A stretch of DNA of 43,562 nt from an uncultured Clostridia bacterium. Its GTDB lineage: Bacteria; Bacillota; Clostridia; Oscillospirales; Acutalibacteraceae. Both the position numbers and the translations under genes were made by a program. The notes under the pieces are model-generated. The model searched no databases. It worked only from the letters and a program-made list of their open reading frames with translations, and was not told the origin of the DNA. This document shows positions 23,500 to 32,209 of this stretch, piece by piece; the first letter of the stretch is position 1; every line of letters begins with the position of its first letter. The stretch covers positions 1 through 43,562 of the forward strand of contig CAMHMN010000016.1 in the NCBI GenBank assembly GCA_946186245.1, given 5' to 3'.

Positions 23500-24942
23500 T
23501 CACAGTATCTCTTTCAGAATCGCCGTGACGGTCTGCGGATCCGCCTTGCCGCGAAGGGCGCGCATCGACTGACCGATGAGGTATTGCAGCGCTTTCTCCT
23601 TGCCGGAACGGTATTCGTCCACCGACTTCTGATTGGCGGCGACCACTTCTTCAATGGCTGCCCTGACAGCGCCGGTATCGGTAACGGTGCGGAGGTTGTG
23701 CTCCTCGACGTACTTCACCGGGTCGCAGCCTTCCTCAAACACCGCCTTGAAGACCTTCTTGGCGGTGTTGCGGGTGATCTCGCTGCGCTGCACCATGCCG
23801 ATGAGCGAACCGAGATAGCCGTAGTCAAAGGTCATTTCCTCCGGCTCCTTGCCGCTGTCGCTGAGCATATGCATCACTTCGCCCATGATCCAGTTGGCAA
23901 GCTCCTTGGCGGGACAGCCCGCCGCGAGGTTCTGTTCAAACAGATCGACCAGCGCCTTGGAATTGGTGAGCTGCGATGCGTCATATTCCGAAAGCCCCAG
24001 CTCGCTGACGTAACGCTTTTGCTTGGCTTCGGGCAGCTCGGGCAGGGAATTTCTGGTCTGCTCAATGGTTTCCTCGCTGATCTCGATGGGAATGATGTCC
24101 GGCTCCGGGAAGTACTTGTAGTCCTGCGCGTCCTCCTTGGAACGCATGGCGAAGGATTCGCCCAGATTGTCGTCCCAGCGGCGGGTTTCCTGCATGACCT
24201 CCCCGCCGTGCTCCAGCACGTTGATCTGTCGGTTGGATTCGTACTGAATGGCGCGCATGATCGCCTTGAAGGAATTCATGTTCTTCATCTCGGTGCGGGT
24301 GCCGAATTTCTCCGAACCGGCGAGGTGCACCGAGAGATTCACGTCGGCGCGGAGGGAGCCTTCCTGCATCTTGCAGTCCGAAACGCCGATGTATTGCAGG
24401 ATGGCCTTGAGCTTTTCGAGGTAGCGGATGACCTCATTCGCCGAGCGGAAGTCGGGCTCGCTGACGATTTCGATCAGCGGAACGCCGCAGCGGTTGTAAT
24501 CCACCAGCGTGGAATTGGTGTGCGGGTCGTGCACCAGCTTGCCGGCGTCCTCCTCCATGTGGATTTCGTGAATGCCGATGACCTTCCGGCCGCCGTCCTC
24601 GGCTTCAATCTCCACGCCTCCGTTGCGGCAGATGGGCAGGTAGAGCTGGCTGATCTGATAGGCCTTGGGCAGGTCGGGATAGAAGTAGTTCTTGCGGTCG
24701 AATTTGTTGTAGCGGGTAATCTCGCAGCCCAGTGCCAGGCCGGCTTTGGTGGCGTATTCCACCACCGCCTTGTTGAGCGAAGGCAGCACGCCCGGCATGC
24801 CGGTGCAGATGGGGCAGCAGTGGGTGTTGGGAGCGCCGCCGAATTCGGTGGTGCAGGAGCAGAAGATCTTCGTCCTGGTGGCAAGCTCGACATGAACTTC
24901 CAGTCCCATGACGGTTTCCCATTTTGCGTGTGTCATTTTCAT
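23500..24942 (-). CDS. gatB: Asp-tRNA(Asn)/Glu-tRNA(Gln) amidotransferase subunit B
   Basis: A 480-residue GatB, full length. It binds misacylated Glu-tRNA(Gln) or Asp-tRNA(Asn) and activates the acyl group. Signature segments are ETVMGLEVHVELATRTKIFC, the zinc-site cysteines (CSCTTEFG, CCPICTGMPG), KFDRKNYFYPDLPKAYQISQ and a C-terminal YqeY-like helical domain. AAGGAG precedes two possible ATGs at 24942 and 24936; the first is given. It follows gatA by 12 bp. Confidence 0.96.
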   Translation of the reverse strand: MKMTHAKWETVMGLEVHVELATRTKIFCSCTTEFGGAPNTHCCPICTGMPGVLPSLNKAVVEYATKAGLALGCEITRYNKFDRKNYFYPDLPKAYQISQLYLPICRNGGVEIEAEDGGRKVIGIHEIHMEEDAGKLVHDPHTNSTLVDYNRCGVPLIEIVSEPDFRSANEVIRYLEKLKAILQYIGVSDCKMQEGSLRADVNLSVHLAGSEKFGTRTEMKNMNSFKAIMRAIQYESNRQINVLEHGGEVMQETRRWDDNLGESFAMRSKEDAQDYKYFPEPDIIPIEISEETIEQTRNSLPELPEAKQKRYVSELGLSEYDASQLTNSKALVDLFEQNLAAGCPAKELANWIMGEVMHMLSDSGKEPEEMTFDYGYLGSLIGMVQRSEITRNTAKKVFKAVFEEGCDPVKYVEEHNLRTVTDTGAVRAAIEEVVAANQKSVDEYRSGKEKALQYLIGQSMRALRGKADPQTVTAILKEIL

Positions 24943-24954
24943 TCCGCTCCTTTC

Positions 24955-26424
24955 TTAATCCAATTCCGTCGGTTTACGCCGGTGCCAGTCGGTGACCTGC
25001 TGATAGGCGTGCGCCGCGCCGAGGATTTTTTCTTCGTCGAAGTAATGGCCGATCAGGTGCATGCCCACCGGCATTCCCTTGGCGTCGAATCCGCAGGGCA
25101 CCGAAGCCGCCGGAAGTCCCGCGAGGTTGATCATGACGGTGTAGATATCGCCGAGATACATTTTCAGCGGATCGGCAAGATTCTCGCCGATTTTCAGCGC
25201 GGTGGTCGGGGCAACCGGGCCGAGAATGAGGTCGTATTTCTCAAACGCCTTGTCGAACGCCGCCTTGATGAGCGCCTTCGCCTGCAGGGCCTTGCGGTAG
25301 TAGGCGTCGTAATAGCCCGACGAAAGCACGAAACAGCCCAGCATGATGCGGCGTTTGACTTCCATGCCGAAGCCCTCGCTGCGGCTCTTGGTGTAGAGGT
25401 CGAGCAGGTCTTCAAAATCGTCGGCGCGGTAGCCGTATTTGATGCCGTCGTAGCGGCTGAGGTTGCTGCTGGCTTCCGCCGAAGCGATGATATAGTAGGC
25501 CGGAATGGCGTATTTCACAATCGGCATATCGAATTTCTCTACCGTCGCGCCCATGGATTCGAGCTGCTTGGCGGCGGCTTCGATAGCGGCGGCGACGTCC
25601 TTGTCAAGGCCTTCCCCGAAGAAATCGGCGGGAATGCCGATCTTCATGCCCTTCACGTCGGTATGCAGGACCTTTTGCAGGTCCATTCCTTTTGTGGCAA
25701 CGGAAGTGTTGTCCCGCTTGTCCTGCTTCATGATTTCGCCGAGAACCGCGGCGCAGTCGGCAGCGTTGCGGGCGATGGGTCCGATCTGGTCGAGGGAACT
25801 GGCGTAGGCCACCAGTCCGAAACGGGACACCGAGCCGTAGGTGGGCTTGATGCCCGTCACGCCGCAGAAGGAAGCCGGCTGACGGATGCTTCCGCCGGTG
25901 TCGGAACCGAGGGAATAGAAGCATTCTCCCGCCGCCACGGCCGCCGCCGAACCGCCCGACGAACCGCCGGGGACACATTCCACATTCCACGGGTTTTTGG
26001 TGACGCCGAACCAGCTTGTTTCGGATGTGGAGCCCATGGCGAATTCATCCATGTTGAGCTTGCCCAGCGGCACGGCTCCCGCCTTCATAATCTCCTCCAC
26101 GGCGGCGGCGGTGTAGGTGGGTTTGAAATTGTAGAGCATATGCGAGCCGCAGGAGGTCTGGATGCCCTTCTGGCACATGTTGTCCTTGATGCCCATCGGC
26201 ACGCCGGCCAGAGGCGAAGTGTATTCGCCCGAAGCGATGCCCTTCTGCACTTCTTCGGCTCTCCGCAAGACGTCCTCCTGCACGGTGACGAAACAGGAGA
26301 ATTTTCCGTCGTATTTTTCTATCTGAGCGAGCGAGAATTGTGCCGCTTCCACGGCGCTGATCTCGCCCTTTCTGATGGCCGCGCCGAGCTCAAGCGCGGT
26401 CAAGTCCTTGAGTTCCATTTTCAT
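24955..26424 (-). CDS. gatA: Asp-tRNA(Asn)/Glu-tRNA(Gln) amidotransferase subunit A
   Basis: A 489-residue amidase-signature enzyme that releases ammonia from glutamine for the amidation done with GatB. The Ser-cisSer-Lys triad is visible as K80 (GIKDN), S155 (PGGSSGGSAA) and S179 (DTGGSIRQPA). The N-terminus and overall length are normal. It lies between gatC (18 bp upstream) and gatB (12 bp downstream), the standard operon order. Confidence 0.96.
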   Translation of the reverse strand: MKMELKDLTALELGAAIRKGEISAVEAAQFSLAQIEKYDGKFSCFVTVQEDVLRRAEEVQKGIASGEYTSPLAGVPMGIKDNMCQKGIQTSCGSHMLYNFKPTYTAAAVEEIMKAGAVPLGKLNMDEFAMGSTSETSWFGVTKNPWNVECVPGGSSGGSAAAVAAGECFYSLGSDTGGSIRQPASFCGVTGIKPTYGSVSRFGLVAYASSLDQIGPIARNAADCAAVLGEIMKQDKRDNTSVATKGMDLQKVLHTDVKGMKIGIPADFFGEGLDKDVAAAIEAAAKQLESMGATVEKFDMPIVKYAIPAYYIIASAEASSNLSRYDGIKYGYRADDFEDLLDLYTKSRSEGFGMEVKRRIMLGCFVLSSGYYDAYYRKALQAKALIKAAFDKAFEKYDLILGPVAPTTALKIGENLADPLKMYLGDIYTVMINLAGLPAASVPCGFDAKGMPVGMHLIGHYFDEEKILGAAHAYQQVTDWHRRKPTELD

Positions 26425-26442
26425 GTCATTCCTTTCTTCCGC

Positions 26443-26730
26443 TTATTCAAACGAACGAGGCACGAGGAAGTAGCCGTCCTTCTTCACGGGTGCGTTGGCC
26501 AGCACTTCCTCCGTGGGAACGGAAGGCTGCACCTCGTCCTCCCTCATGACGTTGGTGAGCGGCAGGGCGTGACTCATAGGTTCAATGCCCTCCGTGTCCA
26601 GCTCGGACAGCGTGTCAATATACTGCAATATCTCCTGCAGGTCGCTCTGTGCCTTGGCGCGGCTCTCCTCCGGCAGCTTAATCCTGCCGAGAGCCTCCAG
26701 ATAAGTGACCAGTTCGTCGGTGATAACCAT
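26443..26730 (-). CDS. gatC: Asp-tRNA(Asn)/Glu-tRNA(Gln) amidotransferase subunit C
   Basis: A 95-residue GatC, which wraps around and stabilises the GatA-GatB interface. The conserved features are LGRIKLPEES near the N-terminus, QYIDTLSELDTEGIEPMSH and the C-terminal VLANAPVKKDGYFLVPR. The ATG at 26728-26730 has AGAAAGGAG ten bases upstream; the longer frame to 26766 adds a non-conserved segment that contains that site. It is the first gene of gatCAB. Confidence 0.94.
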   Translation of the reverse strand: MVITDELVTYLEALGRIKLPEESRAKAQSDLQEILQYIDTLSELDTEGIEPMSHALPLTNVMREDEVQPSVPTEEVLANAPVKKDGYFLVPRSFE

Positions 26731-26817
26731 TTTGTTGTGTCTCCTTTCTGCGGAAAATCCATCCATTCAGAAAAAACCCGCGTGCATACGCATCTGTTCT
26801 GAATTTTTTTGTCAAAT

Positions 26818-26847
26818 AGTATAGCACCAATCCTACCCCAACGTCAA
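26818..26847 (-). promoter_or_regulatory. Sigma-A promoter of gatCAB
   Basis: Minus strand: TTGACG (26847-26842), 18-bp spacer, TATACT (26823-26818), giving a leader of about 80 nt before gatC. Confidence 0.75.
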
Positions 26848-26981
26848 GAGATTTGCGTTATTTTTTACCTTATTCTTCACAGATTTTTCCGAATCCGGCG
26901 GCGATACGACTGACTGCCGGTCATTTAATTAAACATTTAATGAATTTTTTGTTTACTATATGAGAATTCACCCAAGGTCGA

Positions 26982-27011
26982 TTGACAAGGGCGTTTTTCG
27001 GGGTGTAAAAT
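26982..27011 (+). promoter_or_regulatory. Sigma-A promoter of the LCP gene
   Basis: Perfect TTGACA (26982-26987), 18-bp spacer, TAAAAT (27006-27011), about 50 bp before the GTG start. It is divergent from the gatCAB promoter. Confidence 0.75.
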
Positions 27012-27061
27012 TGATGAGTAGAAGATGATTGCAATCTGAAAAGCCGGAACGGGGTGATTGG

Positions 27062-28420
27062 GTGGAAAATGAAAAGGAGTACATTTCCGAAGACGCGATT
27101 GTGTTAGGCGGCGAAGGCGAAGGCGCAAGGCAGTGCGTTTCGGCGGCTTCCTATAACGTCAAGCTGGAGGTTCTGCCGGAGATCAACGAGCTGACCGAAC
27201 TGATCACCGGCAGCGGAACACCGTCCGAAAACGTCGGGAACGAGCCGGCGGTCCAGCCGACCGTTGAAGCAGCCGCTTCGGCTCCCCAGACTTCCTCCAT
27301 CCGGGTTTCAAAAAGATCGGAGCTCAAAAAAGAACCCCAAAGCTCCGGGACCAAAAAGGCGGACAAAAAACGGAAACCCATCGGCAAAATCATCGCCGCG
27401 GCTGCGGTGGTGCTGTTTGCCGCGGTTGCTGTCTTCGCCGGGTATGAAGTCTACAAAATGATGAGCATTGCCGATTCGGTCAATTACGTATCCGGCAGCC
27501 TGAGCTTTGACAAAGTGAACGTGCTGGTCAGCCAGTCCGAAATCACCGGATTGGTGTCCCATTCCGACGAGGTGAAGAATATTCTTCTCTGCGGCAGCGA
27601 CATTGACAAATACGGCGTTTCCCGCACCGACAGCATGATTATTCTCACCATTGACCACAAGCACAACAAAATCAAGATGACCTCGCTCATGCGCGACATG
27701 TACCTGAAGATTCCGGGTTATCAAAAAAACAAGCTCAACGCGGCTTACACCTATGGCGGCTGCAATCTGCTGCTCAAAACCATCTATTCCAATTTCGGCA
27801 TGAAGATTGACCGCTATGTCTGCGTCGATTACGCGGTATTCGCCACGGTGGTGGACGACATCGGCGGCGTGGAAATCGAAATCGAGGAGATGGAGCTGGA
27901 GCAGTTCAACAAGTACGTTTCCGGCGGCAAAAAGAACAAGATCACCAAAGCCGGCAAATACAATCTCAACGGCAAGCAGGCGCTTTCCTACTGCCGCATC
28001 CGCAAGGTCGGCACCGATACCGCCCGCACGGCCCGTCAGCGCAAGGTGCTTCGGGAGATCATGAAGAAATGCCGCTCGCTTTCTCCCTTTGAAGCGCAGC
28101 AGATTCTCGCCGTGGTTGCCCCCAGCGTCACGACCAACATGACCCGCGACGAAATGACGAACCTCCTTCTGGAAGGGCTGGGCAGTCTGAATTATGACAC
28201 CATGGGACTGCGCATACCTATGGACGGCGCTTGGACAGACAAAAAGGCCAATAACGTCTGGTATGTGGAAATTGATCTCAACAAAAACGCCCGTTATCTG
28301 CATCAGTTCATCTACGGCGACGACGAAACGGCACAGCCGCTTGTCGACCGTCAGCAGAAGATTGACAACAAGAAGGCTGAAAACGACCGAATCAATTACA
28401 AAAGGAAGAAAAAGAAATAA
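27062..28420 (+). CDS. LytR-CpsA-Psr (LCP) family protein
   Basis: A 452-residue single-pass membrane protein. A ~105-residue cytoplasmic N-terminus, partly low-complexity, precedes TM 108-131. The extracytoplasmic LCP domain starts near 170 with NILLCGSD, the RTDSMIILTID segment, SLMRDMYLKIPG, KLNAAYTYGG and VDDIGGVEIEI, and the later RIRK/RTARQRKVL arginines. LCP enzymes transfer undecaprenyl-linked polymers such as teichoic acid or capsule to peptidoglycan. The GTG start at 27062 has GGGGTGA just upstream; a TTG at 27029 has none. A role with the polysaccharide cluster at 31-43 kb is possible but not shown. Confidence 0.9.
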   Translation: MENEKEYISEDAIVLGGEGEGARQCVSAASYNVKLEVLPEINELTELITGSGTPSENVGNEPAVQPTVEAAASAPQTSSIRVSKRSELKKEPQSSGTKKADKKRKPIGKIIAAAAVVLFAAVAVFAGYEVYKMMSIADSVNYVSGSLSFDKVNVLVSQSEITGLVSHSDEVKNILLCGSDIDKYGVSRTDSMIILTIDHKHNKIKMTSLMRDMYLKIPGYQKNKLNAAYTYGGCNLLLKTIYSNFGMKIDRYVCVDYAVFATVVDDIGGVEIEIEEMELEQFNKYVSGGKKNKITKAGKYNLNGKQALSYCRIRKVGTDTARTARQRKVLREIMKKCRSLSPFEAQQILAVVAPSVTTNMTRDEMTNLLLEGLGSLNYDTMGLRIPMDGAWTDKKANNVWYVEIDLNKNARYLHQFIYGDDETAQPLVDRQQKIDNKKAENDRINYKRKKKK

Positions 28421-28432
28421 TTCTGTAAAAAG

Positions 28433-28475
28433 ACTCAGCCGTTCCCCAAAAAAGACCGGCTGAGTTATTGCTTTC
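28433..28475 (+). terminator. Terminator-like hairpin after the LCP gene
   Basis: ACTCAGCCG (28433-28441) pairs with CGGCTGAGT (28457-28465); the tail TATTGCTTT is moderately T-rich. Confidence 0.6.
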
Positions 28476-28518
28476 CATTGGAGTCATTCCACACACAACG
28501 ATAAGGAGCTGATGATCA

Positions 28519-28893
28519 ATGCCCGACCGCATTTCCATCAAAAATCTCAAGGTTTTCGCCTATCACGGCGTGCTGCCCGAAGAAAAACGCAAGGGGCAGT
28601 ATTTCTATCTGGATATCGAGCTGATGGGTGACTACTTCCTTGCCTGCATGACCGATAATGTGGAGGACACCGTCAATTACGACGAGGTGTGCAACTGTGC
28701 TTACAGAGCAATGACCGCGCAGTCCTTCGACCTCATCGAACGAGCCGCGCATGTGGTGTGTGAAACGATCCTCAAAGAATTCGACAAGGTCACCGAGGTG
28801 GAGGTCACACTCAAAAAGCCGCACGCGCCGGTGAAATGCGACATCGAGTACGCCGCCGTCACCATCCGCAGAGGAAGGGAGCGATTCAGATGA
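28519..28893 (+). CDS. folB: Dihydroneopterin aldolase
   Basis: A 124-residue FolB. It cleaves 7,8-dihydroneopterin to 6-hydroxymethyl-dihydropterin in folate synthesis. Typical segments are RISIKNLKVFAYHGVLPEE, the VNYDEVCN region and the C-terminal VTLKKPHAPVKCDIEYAAV, where the catalytic lysine belongs. AAGGAG lies ten bases before the ATG. Its stop overlaps the folK start, so the two consecutive pathway enzymes are translated together. Confidence 0.93.
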   Translation: MPDRISIKNLKVFAYHGVLPEEKRKGQYFYLDIELMGDYFLACMTDNVEDTVNYDEVCNCAYRAMTAQSFDLIERAAHVVCETILKEFDKVTEVEVTLKKPHAPVKCDIEYAAVTIRRGRERFR

Positions 28894-29390
28894 AAGCCAT
28901 TCTCGGCCTTGGCGGGAATCTGGGGGATCCCTGCGGGAATATCCGCGCCGCGCTGTGGGCGGTTGCCAATCTCTGCGGCACCCGGCTGCTGAGAATCTCC
29001 CGCTTTTACCTCTCCGAAGCGGTGGAAGTGGACGGGCCGCAGCCGCCCTACCTCAACTGTGCCGCCGAAATTGAAACCCGCCTTTCGCCCGACGCCCTTC
29101 TGGGCGCCTGCCTGGGAATCGAATCGGCGCTCGGCCGGACGCGCCCCGGCTTCAAATTCCCCCGCACGGTGGACATCGACCTGCTTTTATACGAAGGAGC
29201 CGCTTCCGGCACCGACGAGCTGACCCTTCCCCACCCCGGCATCCTGCGCAGGGCCTTTGTGCTGTACCCGCTGCTGGATCTCTTTCCCGAAGGCCACGCG
29301 CTGGGGCTTTCTTTTGGCAATGCCCTGGAAAAGGTCGCGGATCAGCAGATTCAGCTCACCCTTCCCGACGGCCTCGTGGGTGAATGGTGA
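28890..29390 (+). CDS. folK: 6-hydroxymethyl-7,8-dihydropterin pyrophosphokinase (HPPK)
   Basis: A 166-residue HPPK using the FolB product. Family motifs are AILGLGGNLGDP at the N-terminus, FYLSEAVEVDGPQPPYLN, ALGRTRPGFKFPRTVDIDLL with the metal-binding DID, and LPHPGILRRAFVL. The ATG overlaps the folB stop (ATGA), and GAGGAAGGGAG is just upstream in folB. folP is not adjacent here. The 237-bp gap downstream to ilvE shows no clear terminator, only the ilvE promoter. Confidence 0.94.
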   Translation: MKAILGLGGNLGDPCGNIRAALWAVANLCGTRLLRISRFYLSEAVEVDGPQPPYLNCAAEIETRLSPDALLGACLGIESALGRTRPGFKFPRTVDIDLLLYEGAASGTDELTLPHPGILRRAFVLYPLLDLFPEGHALGLSFGNALEKVADQQIQLTLPDGLVGEW

Positions 29391-29510
29391 ACACACAATC
29401 CGGCGCTCTGACGCTCCTTGAATGTTCTCTCTTCTTTGAGCCAGCGTATGCGAGCCTTCAGTGTCAAACACTAGTTGCTAGTTGTGTTATGAATTCTTTA
29501 TACAAAAAAC

Positions 29511-29539
29511 TTGCAAAACAGGCAATCGGGTGTTATAAT
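29511..29539 (+). promoter_or_regulatory. Sigma-A promoter of ilvE
   Basis: TTGCAA (29511-29516), 17-bp spacer, perfect TATAAT (29534-29539). The leader of about 80 nt is too short for a T-box and none was recognised. Confidence 0.75.
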
Positions 29540-29627
29540 TGAATGTAATCAGCGAATCAGACGGCTTTTGACTGTCAATCATTCGTTTATCCAATCGGAA
29601 AATCAATTTTTGAGGAGTGTTTTTACC

Positions 29628-30695
29628 ATGGAAGAAATCAAGGTTCAGCTTACCACAACCCCCAAGCAGAAGCCTGCTGACGAGAGCAAACTCGGCTTCG
29701 GCAAGATATTCACCGACCATATGTTCGTCATGGATTACACCGACGGACACTGGCATGATCCCCGCATCGTTCCCTACGGCCCGCTTGATCTCACACCTGC
29801 CTGCATGTGCCTGCACTACAGCCAGGAAGTCTTCGAGGGTATGAAGGCTTACCGCGGCGTGGACGGCAAGATCAGACTTTTCCGCCCCGAACAGAATTTT
29901 GCCCGCCTCAACAGCTCCAACGACCGTCTGAGCATTCCGCTCATCGACGAGGAGCTTGCCGAGAAGGCACTGGAAATGCTGGTTGACATCGACAGCGACT
30001 GGGTTCCCCACACCGACGGCGCTTCGCTCTACATCCGTCCCTTCATCATCGGCACCGAGGACGCTCTCGGCGCACATACTTCCACCGAATACAAGTTCAT
30101 CATCATCATGAGCCCGTCAGGTTCCTACTACGCAGGCGGTCTGGCTCCTGTCAAGATTTATGTGGAAACCAAGTATGTCCGCGCTGTCATCGGCGGCACA
30201 GGCTACGCAAAGACCGGCGGCAACTACGCCGCTTCCCTCAAGGCACAGGATATCGCGGCCGAGCAGGGCTACAGCCAGGTTCTGTGGCTGGACGGCGTGG
30301 AACGCAAGTACATCGAGGAAGTCGGCGCGATGAATGTCTTCTTCGTGCTGGGCGATGAAATCGTCACCCCCATGCTGCGCGGCTCCATTCTTCCCGGCAT
30401 CACCAGAAAGTCGGTCATCGAAGTTCTCAAGCACATGGGCTATAAGGTTTCCGAGCGCCTGATCACCGTGGAAGAGCTGATCGAAGCCAACGCAAAGGGC
30501 GAATTCAAGGAGATGTTCGGCACCGGCACCGCCGCTGTCATTTCCCCTGTCGGCGAGCTCAAGTGCGGCGACACCATCATTCCCATCAACAACGGCAAGA
30601 TCGGCGAGATCTCCCAGATGCTCTACGACAAGATCACCGGCATGCAGTTCGGCAAGATTCCGGACGAATTCGGCTGGACTGTCGTCGTGAAGTAA
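29628..30695 (+). CDS. ilvE: Branched-chain amino acid aminotransferase
   Basis: A 355-residue class IV PLP aminotransferase of the longer (type II, eukaryote-like) BCAT kind. It interconverts Leu, Ile and Val with their 2-oxo acids. Visible motifs are CLHYSQEVFEGMKAYRG, the Schiff-base lysine K195 in GTGYAKTGGNYAAS, the GSILPGITRKSVIEVL cofactor-binding loop and FGTGTAAVISPVGEL. GAGGAG precedes the ATG at 29628; a longer frame back to 29511 runs over the promoter. It is a single gene with two terminators behind it. Confidence 0.95.
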   Translation: MEEIKVQLTTTPKQKPADESKLGFGKIFTDHMFVMDYTDGHWHDPRIVPYGPLDLTPACMCLHYSQEVFEGMKAYRGVDGKIRLFRPEQNFARLNSSNDRLSIPLIDEELAEKALEMLVDIDSDWVPHTDGASLYIRPFIIGTEDALGAHTSTEYKFIIIMSPSGSYYAGGLAPVKIYVETKYVRAVIGGTGYAKTGGNYAASLKAQDIAAEQGYSQVLWLDGVERKYIEEVGAMNVFFVLGDEIVTPMLRGSILPGITRKSVIEVLKHMGYKVSERLITVEELIEANAKGEFKEMFGTGTAAVISPVGELKCGDTIIPINNGKIGEISQMLYDKITGMQFGKIPDEFGWTVVVK

Positions 30696-30728
30696 TTTTT
30701 CAATTACCAAACGTATTTCTCACAAAAA

Positions 30729-30768
30729 AATCCGCAGCTTTTCCGTCTGGAAGGGCTGCGGATTTTGT
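30729..30768 (+). terminator. Terminator 1 after ilvE
   Basis: AATCCGCAGC (30729-30738) pairs with GCTGCGGATT (30755-30764) with an inner CTTTTCC/GGAAGG helix, followed by TTGTCT; an A run precedes it. Confidence 0.75.
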
Positions 30769-30771
30769 CTG

Positions 30772-30826
30772 AACGGACAGCGCGAATGCTTCACCCCATG
30801 CGGTGAACGTACGCTGTCCGTTTTTG
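30772..30826 (+). terminator. Terminator 2 after ilvE
   Basis: AACGGACAGCG (30772-30782) pairs with CGCTGTCCGTT (30812-30822) with an inner TTCACC/GGTGAA helix, followed by TTTTG. It lies directly after terminator 1 and before the convergent lipoprotein gene. Confidence 0.7.
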
Positions 30827-30859
30827 ATCTGGCATGTTGTTCCCTTTTCGATAATGGAT

Positions 30860-31189
30860 TTATCGCTTGGAAGCCGGCGCGCGTGTGGTCGTGGTGGTCG
30901 TGGTGGTCGTGGCATAGGTGGTGGAAGTGGTGGAACTGTCTGTCATACCGTCGTCCATATCATCCAGACCGCGGCGGATGCCGTCGGCGCCTCTTTCGAT
31001 GGCGTCGCCTGTGTCGTCGATCAGCTGACCGGCGCCGTTAAGGGCATTGCGGCCGTTGGAGCCGTCGTAAATGCCGTTCTGATTCATACCGTCAGAAGTT
31101 GCTCCGTTGCGTGTCGATCCGCAGCTCACGGGGAGAACCATGAGCGACAGAGCGGCAGCAGCGCACATAATGCGGAATTTCCTGTTCAT
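30860..31189 (-). CDS. Small Thr-rich putative lipoprotein
   Basis: A 109-residue protein with a signal sequence and lipobox LPVSC (lipid cysteine C23). The mature part is hydrophilic with an Asp/Gly-rich middle and a C-terminal run of nine threonines followed by RAPASKR, encoded by a near-repeat of ACC/ACG codons. No family is recognised. The ribosome binding site is weak (GGGACGG). It is convergent with ilvE and lies 204 bp downstream of the polysaccharide cluster on the same strand. Confidence 0.7.
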   Translation of the reverse strand: MNRKFRIMCAAAALSLMVLPVSCGSTRNGATSDGMNQNGIYDGSNGRNALNGAGQLIDDTGDAIERGADGIRRGLDDMDDGMTDSSTTSTTYATTTTTTTTTRAPASKR

Positions 31190-31312
31190 TGTCGTACCGT
31201 CCCTTGCAGTTTGATACCGGGTATTTTCAATGCGGCAAGTCGTTTGAAGGACGAGCCGCGAAAAAAATTACCCGTAATATTTTTATCCGAATGGCTTGAA
31301 TCATTCAGACAA

Positions 31313-31375
31313 CCTGCGTGCAATTTATGACGGACGCGGGAGTTTTTTCTTTTTTTCTTTTTTTTCTTTTTTTCA
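31313..31375 (+). terminator. Hairpin with long T tract (plus-strand terminator-like)
   Basis: CCTGCGT (31313-31319) pairs with ACGCGGG (31334-31340, one G-T) and is followed by a 33-bp tract of T runs separated by single Cs. On the plus strand it faces the 3' end of the glycosyltransferase gene at 31393. The rest of the 203-bp gap 31190-31392 shows only a small TTACCCGTAA dyad beside a T run, which might end the minus-strand cluster. Confidence 0.45.
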
Positions 31376-31392
31376 TTACAATCGCCTGATCA

Positions 31393-32169
31393 TTACGTCA
31401 GGTCCAGATCTTCGGTGATGTCCTTGTGTCCCTTTTTGATGAGATAGAACTGCATGACCACCACCAGAATATTCAGCGTGACGGTGAGCATATACTCGAT
31501 ATTCTTCCGCAGACCGCTGTGCATGCTCTCGCCTGTCAGACGCTCGTGCATGACCGAAGGCACTTCGCGCATCCAATAGCCGTTGAGCAGCATCTTGGTG
31601 ATGATGTTGGCGTCGGGGTAATTCGTGTCGAAGTTGTCGTAGAGGGAATACGCCGTGAACGCGCGTCGGCTGAGTCCCTGCAAACCGGAAGTCGGATCGG
31701 TAAAATGCTTGCGCGTCACCAGCCGGATCGCCATGTTGAAAAAGCCGATCGCCACCTTCTTGGCCAGTCCCACCTTCATGCTGCTGTGGCGTTCTCCGAT
31801 GAATCGGGAACCGATGACGATATCATACGGGTGCTTCCCGTGTGTCAGCTTGTCGTAGATGGTGCCGATATTGCAGACGTCGTGCTGACCGTCCGCATCC
31901 ATCTGAATGATGAATTCGTAGTCGTGATCGACGGCGTACTTGTAGCCGGTCTGAAGCGATACGCCATAGCCCATATTGAAAATATGCGAAACCACGATCG
32001 CTCCGGCCTTCTCCGCAACCTCGACGGTGTGATCCCTCGATCCGTCGTTGATAACCAGAATGTCGACGTCGCCGCATTCCGCCTTGATATTGTGAATGAC
32101 GCCTGCAATACTGCCCTCTTCGTTGAAGGCCGGTATCAGTATCAGCGTTTTTCTGTCGAGGCATATCAT
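31393..32169 (-). CDS. Family 2 glycosyltransferase, polyprenyl-phosphate sugar synthase-like
   Basis: A 258-residue GT2 of the dolichol-phosphate mannose synthase type. The N-terminus LILIPAFNEEGSI, NDGSRDHT, the metal-binding MDADGQHD (D91, D93) and GSRFIGERH are typical, and it ends in one hydrophobic segment (about 222-246). Such enzymes load a sugar from a nucleotide donor onto a polyprenyl phosphate for GT-C transferases acting outside the membrane. GGAGG precedes the ATG. It is the last gene of the cluster, 40 bp after the GT4 gene. The sugar is unknown. Confidence 0.87.
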   Translation of the reverse strand: MICLDRKTLILIPAFNEEGSIAGVIHNIKAECGDVDILVINDGSRDHTVEVAEKAGAIVVSHIFNMGYGVSLQTGYKYAVDHDYEFIIQMDADGQHDVCNIGTIYDKLTHGKHPYDIVIGSRFIGERHSSMKVGLAKKVAIGFFNMAIRLVTRKHFTDPTSGLQGLSRRAFTAYSLYDNFDTNYPDANIITKMLLNGYWMREVPSVMHERLTGESMHSGLRKNIEYMLTVTLNILVVVMQFYLIKKGHKDITEDLDLT

Positions 32170-32209
32170 GAAATGCCCACCTCCGGGTGATTATTGGGTT
32201 GCTTGATGA

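Noticed and set aside
23464-26802. A 1112-codon open frame on the plus strand opposite gatCAB
   Set aside because: It is exactly antisense to three certain genes, has no recognisable domain or ribosome binding site, and arises from GC-rich third positions.
29391-29627. T-box or other amino-acid-responsive leader before ilvE
   Set aside because: The promoter lies only ~90 bp before the ATG, and no T-box sequence or antiterminator hairpin is visible.
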